NCBI RefSeq assembly: GCF_002150035.1 | Contig: NZ_NETS01000010.1 | Location: 1,612,001-1,676,000 of the forward strand | From: Leptospira venezuelensis | Lineage (GTDB): Bacteria > Spirochaetota > Leptospiria > Leptospirales > Leptospiraceae | Direction: 5' to 3' | DNA length: 64,000 bases | Shown here: positions 61,372 to 64,000 of the stretch, piece by piece | How the letters are laid out: each line of letters begins with the position of its first letter | How positions within the stretch are numbered: the stretch's first letter is position 1 | The notes under the pieces: model-generated | The model's input: only the letters and a program-made list of their open reading frames with translations | Databases searched by the model: none | What the model was told of the DNA's origin: nothing | Made by a program: the position numbers and the translations under genes

Positions 61372-62364
61372 GTGACCATTGAATTAATTTCACCCAAAAA
61401 TTCACTAGGTATTACAAGATACTGTAGAGACTTCGAATCGATTTTTAAATCGAAAGGTATAAACATAAAGTTTTTACAACAGCCTTCGAGTCCTGATTCT
61501 TTCGCACATTTTCATATAGGTAATAGTGGGCGAGAGCTATTAACTTCTGCTTTTCGCCATAGAAGAAAAGCGATCGTTACCATGCATGATGTTGTTCCGA
61601 GGCAGCCGATACTAAGGTTTTTTACAGAGCATATCCAATTATTTTTTCTTCGAAAACATAAGTTAGTGGTTCATTCCGAGTATGCGAAAAGACTTGCTAC
61701 TCGATTAGGATATAATCAACCCATTGACGTACTTCCGATGGGACCTCATCCTTTAAACGATTCTTTAGATATAGAAAAATATGCCTCGATAAAAATGGAA
61801 AGAGCATCTCGGTTGAACGCTGAAGTAGAAGAGGGAAAAACAATCCTTCGTTTATGCCAACCAGGGGTTGCCAAAAAAGCTAAAGCGTTGCCTGAATTAG
61901 TAAAAGCTCTTTCGAAATATCCTCAAATTACCTTGGTAATTGCAGGGGGTGTGAAGGATAAAAAAACTAGAAAATTTATTCAGAAGTATAAGGGATCTAA
62001 TTTAAAAGTGTTGGGCTATTGTGACGATGAAGTCCTAAATGATGAAATTCTAAAAGCCGATTATGTTACTTGTTTCCGAACTGATTCCGTAGGAGAGGCA
62101 AACGGGCCCTTGATTCTTTCACATTATTTAGGAGTTCCTGTTGTGGGCTGGTCTTTGGGTTCTATCCCAGAATACGAATTACCTGGAGATAGAATATTTC
62201 CTGAAGGGACTTCGATCGAAGAAATATTGGGTCTTCTTTTGTATAAAGATACATTTCAAAAAGTTAAACCGGAAATGCTCAGAAGTCGGGTGTTGGAGTA
62301 TTGGGATTTAACATTTGAAAAGTATAAAAAAATGTATTACGACTTAGGCTGGATCTCCCCTTGA
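61372..62364 (+). CDS. GT-B glycosyltransferase
   Basis: The 330-residue protein starts at GTG. It has a GT-B fold: N-terminal GITRYCRDFESIFKSKGINIKF, HHDVV-like VTMHDVVPRQPILRF, and FFLRKHKLVVHSEYAKRLATRLG. The C-terminal half reads TLVIAGGVKDKKTRKFIQKYKGSNLKVLGYCDDEVLNDEILKAD, followed by SVGEANGPLILSHYLGVPVVGWSLGSIPEY. Adds another sugar to the glycan. TTGA overlap with the next gene links translation. Confidence 0.83.
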   Translation: MTIELISPKNSLGITRYCRDFESIFKSKGINIKFLQQPSSPDSFAHFHIGNSGRELLTSAFRHRRKAIVTMHDVVPRQPILRFFTEHIQLFFLRKHKLVVHSEYAKRLATRLGYNQPIDVLPMGPHPLNDSLDIEKYASIKMERASRLNAEVEEGKTILRLCQPGVAKKAKALPELVKALSKYPQITLVIAGGVKDKKTRKFIQKYKGSNLKVLGYCDDEVLNDEILKADYVTCFRTDSVGEANGPLILSHYLGVPVVGWSLGSIPEYELPGDRIFPEGTSIEEILGLLLYKDTFQKVKPEMLRSRVLEYWDLTFEKYKKMYYDLGWISP

Positions 62365-64000
62365 AACATAATGATTTAGTAAAATACCGTCCAGATATAG
62401 ACGGGTTAAGGGCATTAGCCGTTCTATCAGTGGTAATATTCCATGCTTTTCCTTCCCTAATTACGGGGGGATTTGTAGGGGTTGATGTCTTTTTCGTAAT
62501 TTCAGGTTATCTAATTTCGAGTATTCTTTTTAAAAATTTGGAAAAGGGGACTTTTAGCTTTTTCGATTTCTATGCAAGAAGGATACGCCGTATCTTTCCT
62601 GCCTTACTCGTCGTTCTATTCTTTTGTTTGTTCGCGGGATATTTTATTCTGTTGGGAGAAGAATATAAGCAATTAGGAAAACATACATTTGCAGGCAGTC
62701 TTTTCTTTTCAAACCTAGCTTTGTTAAATGAATTTGCAGATTATTTTAACCCAGCTGCGGAGTTGAAACCTTTATTACATCTTTGGTCGCTCGGGATTGA
62801 GGAACAATTTTATATATTTTGGCCTTTAGCATTATATGTAGCCTGGAGATTTAGGTTCAATCTATTTCTTGTCACTCTCATAGTAGCTATTATATCATTT
62901 TTTTGGAATATAATAGAACTTCATAGGAATCCTATTTACACCTTCTATTTGCCTAACACAAGAGTTTGGGAGTTACTATTTGGAGCAATTTTGGCTTGGT
63001 TCCAAGTGTATAAGGTCGAAACGATAGGTGCACTATTGCCGAATTATTTTAAGAAATTTGAATTTTCAAAGTATAGCATCTCTGCTTCACTCTTAGGTGA
63101 AAAACGATTTCAGAACAGTCTTTCTATTTTGGGATTCGTTTTAATTCTGATTGCTGTCCTCTTCTATAATAAAGAAACTTCTTTTCCGGGATATGCGGCT
63201 TTACTCCCCGTGATTGGGGCAATCGCCATCCTACTCTCCGGTCCGCATGCAATCATCAATAAAAGAATTCTAAGTACAAAGCCTATGGTCTTTGTCGGAT
63301 TAATTAGTTTTCCTTTATATTTATGGCATTGGCCTTTACTCTCTTTTGCGACAATTGTAGAATCAGGAACTCCTTCTATCGAATGGAGAGTTATAGCAAT
63401 ATCTTTATCGTTTCTACTTTCCGTATTAACATGGCATTTTATAGAAAAGAATATTCGTTTTAAAGAAGGAAAACTTGTATTAGGTGCGCTAATTGGATTC
63501 TTATTGGTAGTTGCATTTATCGGGCAAAATATCAACAAAAAGAATGGCTGGGAATGGAGAATTAAAGCGTATAAACAGAATGCACAAATTTTTGAAGGTT
63601 GGCAAGTTGTTGATTCTTCCGCATGCATTCAAAAATTTAAGCCAAAATTTGGGGATAATATTGGATACTGTCTTTTAGGTTTTGCGGACCGAGAACCAGA
63701 TGTTGTTTTGATTGGTGATAGTCATGCAAATTCTTATGCTTACGGATTGATCCGAAAATTTGAAAGCCAAGGATTGAACCTACTAAACATGGGATCTGGG
63801 GGTTGCCCTCCATTTTTCGGAATGATTGGAAATGAAAAATGGCCTTGCGAAAAAGAAAATCGGGCTTTGGAAATTATAGAGAAGGATCCGAAGTTTAAAA
63901 CTATTATTTTGAATAGTGCAGGTCCGAGGTATGTAAATTTAAGTACCTACGATGATAAGACCACTCTTAAAGGTATTCGATATCAATACAGACCGGATAT
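62361..64000 (+). CDS. Acyltransferase-3/SGNH O-acetyltransferase, 5' part (cut by window end)
   Basis: The frame begins at TTG 62361 inside the TTGA of the previous stop and runs open to the window end (546 codons seen). The N-terminal acyltransferase_3 domain has RPDIDGLRALAVLSVVIFHAFP (catalytic His), GVDVFFVISGYLIS, FYARRIRRIFPALLVV and PLLHLWSLGIEEQFYIFWP (about ten TM). From about residue 435 a periplasmic SGNH-type region follows, with VVLIGDSHANSYAYGL (Ser/His region). Members O-acetylate surface glycans. Its short overlap indicates the same operon. Confidence 0.88.
   Translation, partial: MKHNDLVKYRPDIDGLRALAVLSVVIFHAFPSLITGGFVGVDVFFVISGYLISSILFKNLEKGTFSFFDFYARRIRRIFPALLVVLFFCLFAGYFILLGEEYKQLGKHTFAGSLFFSNLALLNEFADYFNPAAELKPLLHLWSLGIEEQFYIFWPLALYVAWRFRFNLFLVTLIVAIISFFWNIIELHRNPIYTFYLPNTRVWELLFGAILAWFQVYKVETIGALLPNYFKKFEFSKYSISASLLGEKRFQNSLSILGFVLILIAVLFYNKETSFPGYAALLPVIGAIAILLSGPHAIINKRILSTKPMVFVGLISFPLYLWHWPLLSFATIVESGTPSIEWRVIAISLSFLLSVLTWHFIEKNIRFKEGKLVLGALIGFLLVVAFIGQNINKKNGWEWRIKAYKQNAQIFEGWQVVDSSACIQKFKPKFGDNIGYCLLGFADREPDVVLIGDSHANSYAYGLIRKFESQGLNLLNMGSGGCPPFFGMIGNEKWPCEKENRALEIIEKDPKFKTIILNSAGPRYVNLSTYDDKTTLKGIRYQYRPD

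Overview
The window looks like a chromosomal segment of a Leptospira species. The reasons are moderate-to-low GC, many spirochete-type lipoproteins with loose lipoboxes, PP2C/GAF/STAS/CheR/MCP signalling genes, and a futalosine-pathway MqnA. A meso-DAP-type MurE sits in a reduced division/cell-wall cluster, and there is a TonB/HmuY-type haem uptake operon. The species is not assigned. I see no rRNA, tRNA, CRISPR array, insertion sequence or prophage.

Layout. (1) 1-6.0 kb: the 3' part of an RND efflux pump, two paralogous TetR regulators and a large AT-rich membrane protein. (2) 6.1-7.8 kb: an AT-rich stretch with a small Cys-rich secreted protein, a possible gene remnant and a membrane protein, bracketed by two near-perfect hairpins. 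(3) 7.8-9.4 kb: a short leuA-type 2-isopropylmalate synthase gene on the minus strand, preceded by a Leu-rich leader peptide, a terminator and competing hairpins, which together look like a ribosome-mediated leucine attenuator. (4) 9.4-23.2 kb: mixed housekeeping and hypothetical genes. These include a TPR protein, lipoproteins, cysE, a TetR/alcohol dehydrogenase divergon with two matching operators, a DsbA-like oxidoreductase, a DUF2817 peptidase-like protein, a GAF-GAF-PP2C phosphatase, a metallophosphoesterase, a MORN lipoprotein and DoxX. (5) 23.2-31.6 kb: an eight-gene minus-strand haem operon (unknown lipoprotein, HmuY-like lipoprotein, TonB receptor, VOC protein, HmuTUV, HmuS) with Fur-like boxes at its promoter. 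(6) 31.9-46.7 kb: a Host_attach-family protein, an FGGY kinase, an alpha/beta hydrolase, a GAF-PP2C-TPR phosphatase followed by amtB with a sigma-54-type promoter ahead of them, mqnA, STAS, cheR, a rhodanese lipoprotein and two tandem MCPs. (7) 47.0-54.7 kb: rsmH-ftsL-murE-mraY-ftsW-murG-murC, tightly packed and lacking ftsI, murF and murD. (8) 55.0-64.0 kb: a surface-polysaccharide locus (GT-C-like protein, GT2, GT4, Wzx-like flippase, pyruvyl transferase, another glycosyltransferase, and an acyltransferase/SGNH protein cut by the window end).

How the genes work together. Regulation is readable in several places: leucine attenuation ahead of leuA, TetR autoregulation of a dehydrogenase gene, iron control of haem import, and possible nitrogen (sigma-54) control of a phosphatase gene and amtB. 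The haem operon encodes a complete route from surface capture (HmuY-like protein, receptor) through periplasm and inner membrane (HmuTUV) to a cytoplasmic haem-handling protein (HmuS). Two of its proteins, the first lipoprotein and the VOC protein, have no assigned role. Where a good Shine-Dalgarno sequence decides a start, I moved the start to it and say so in the entry.
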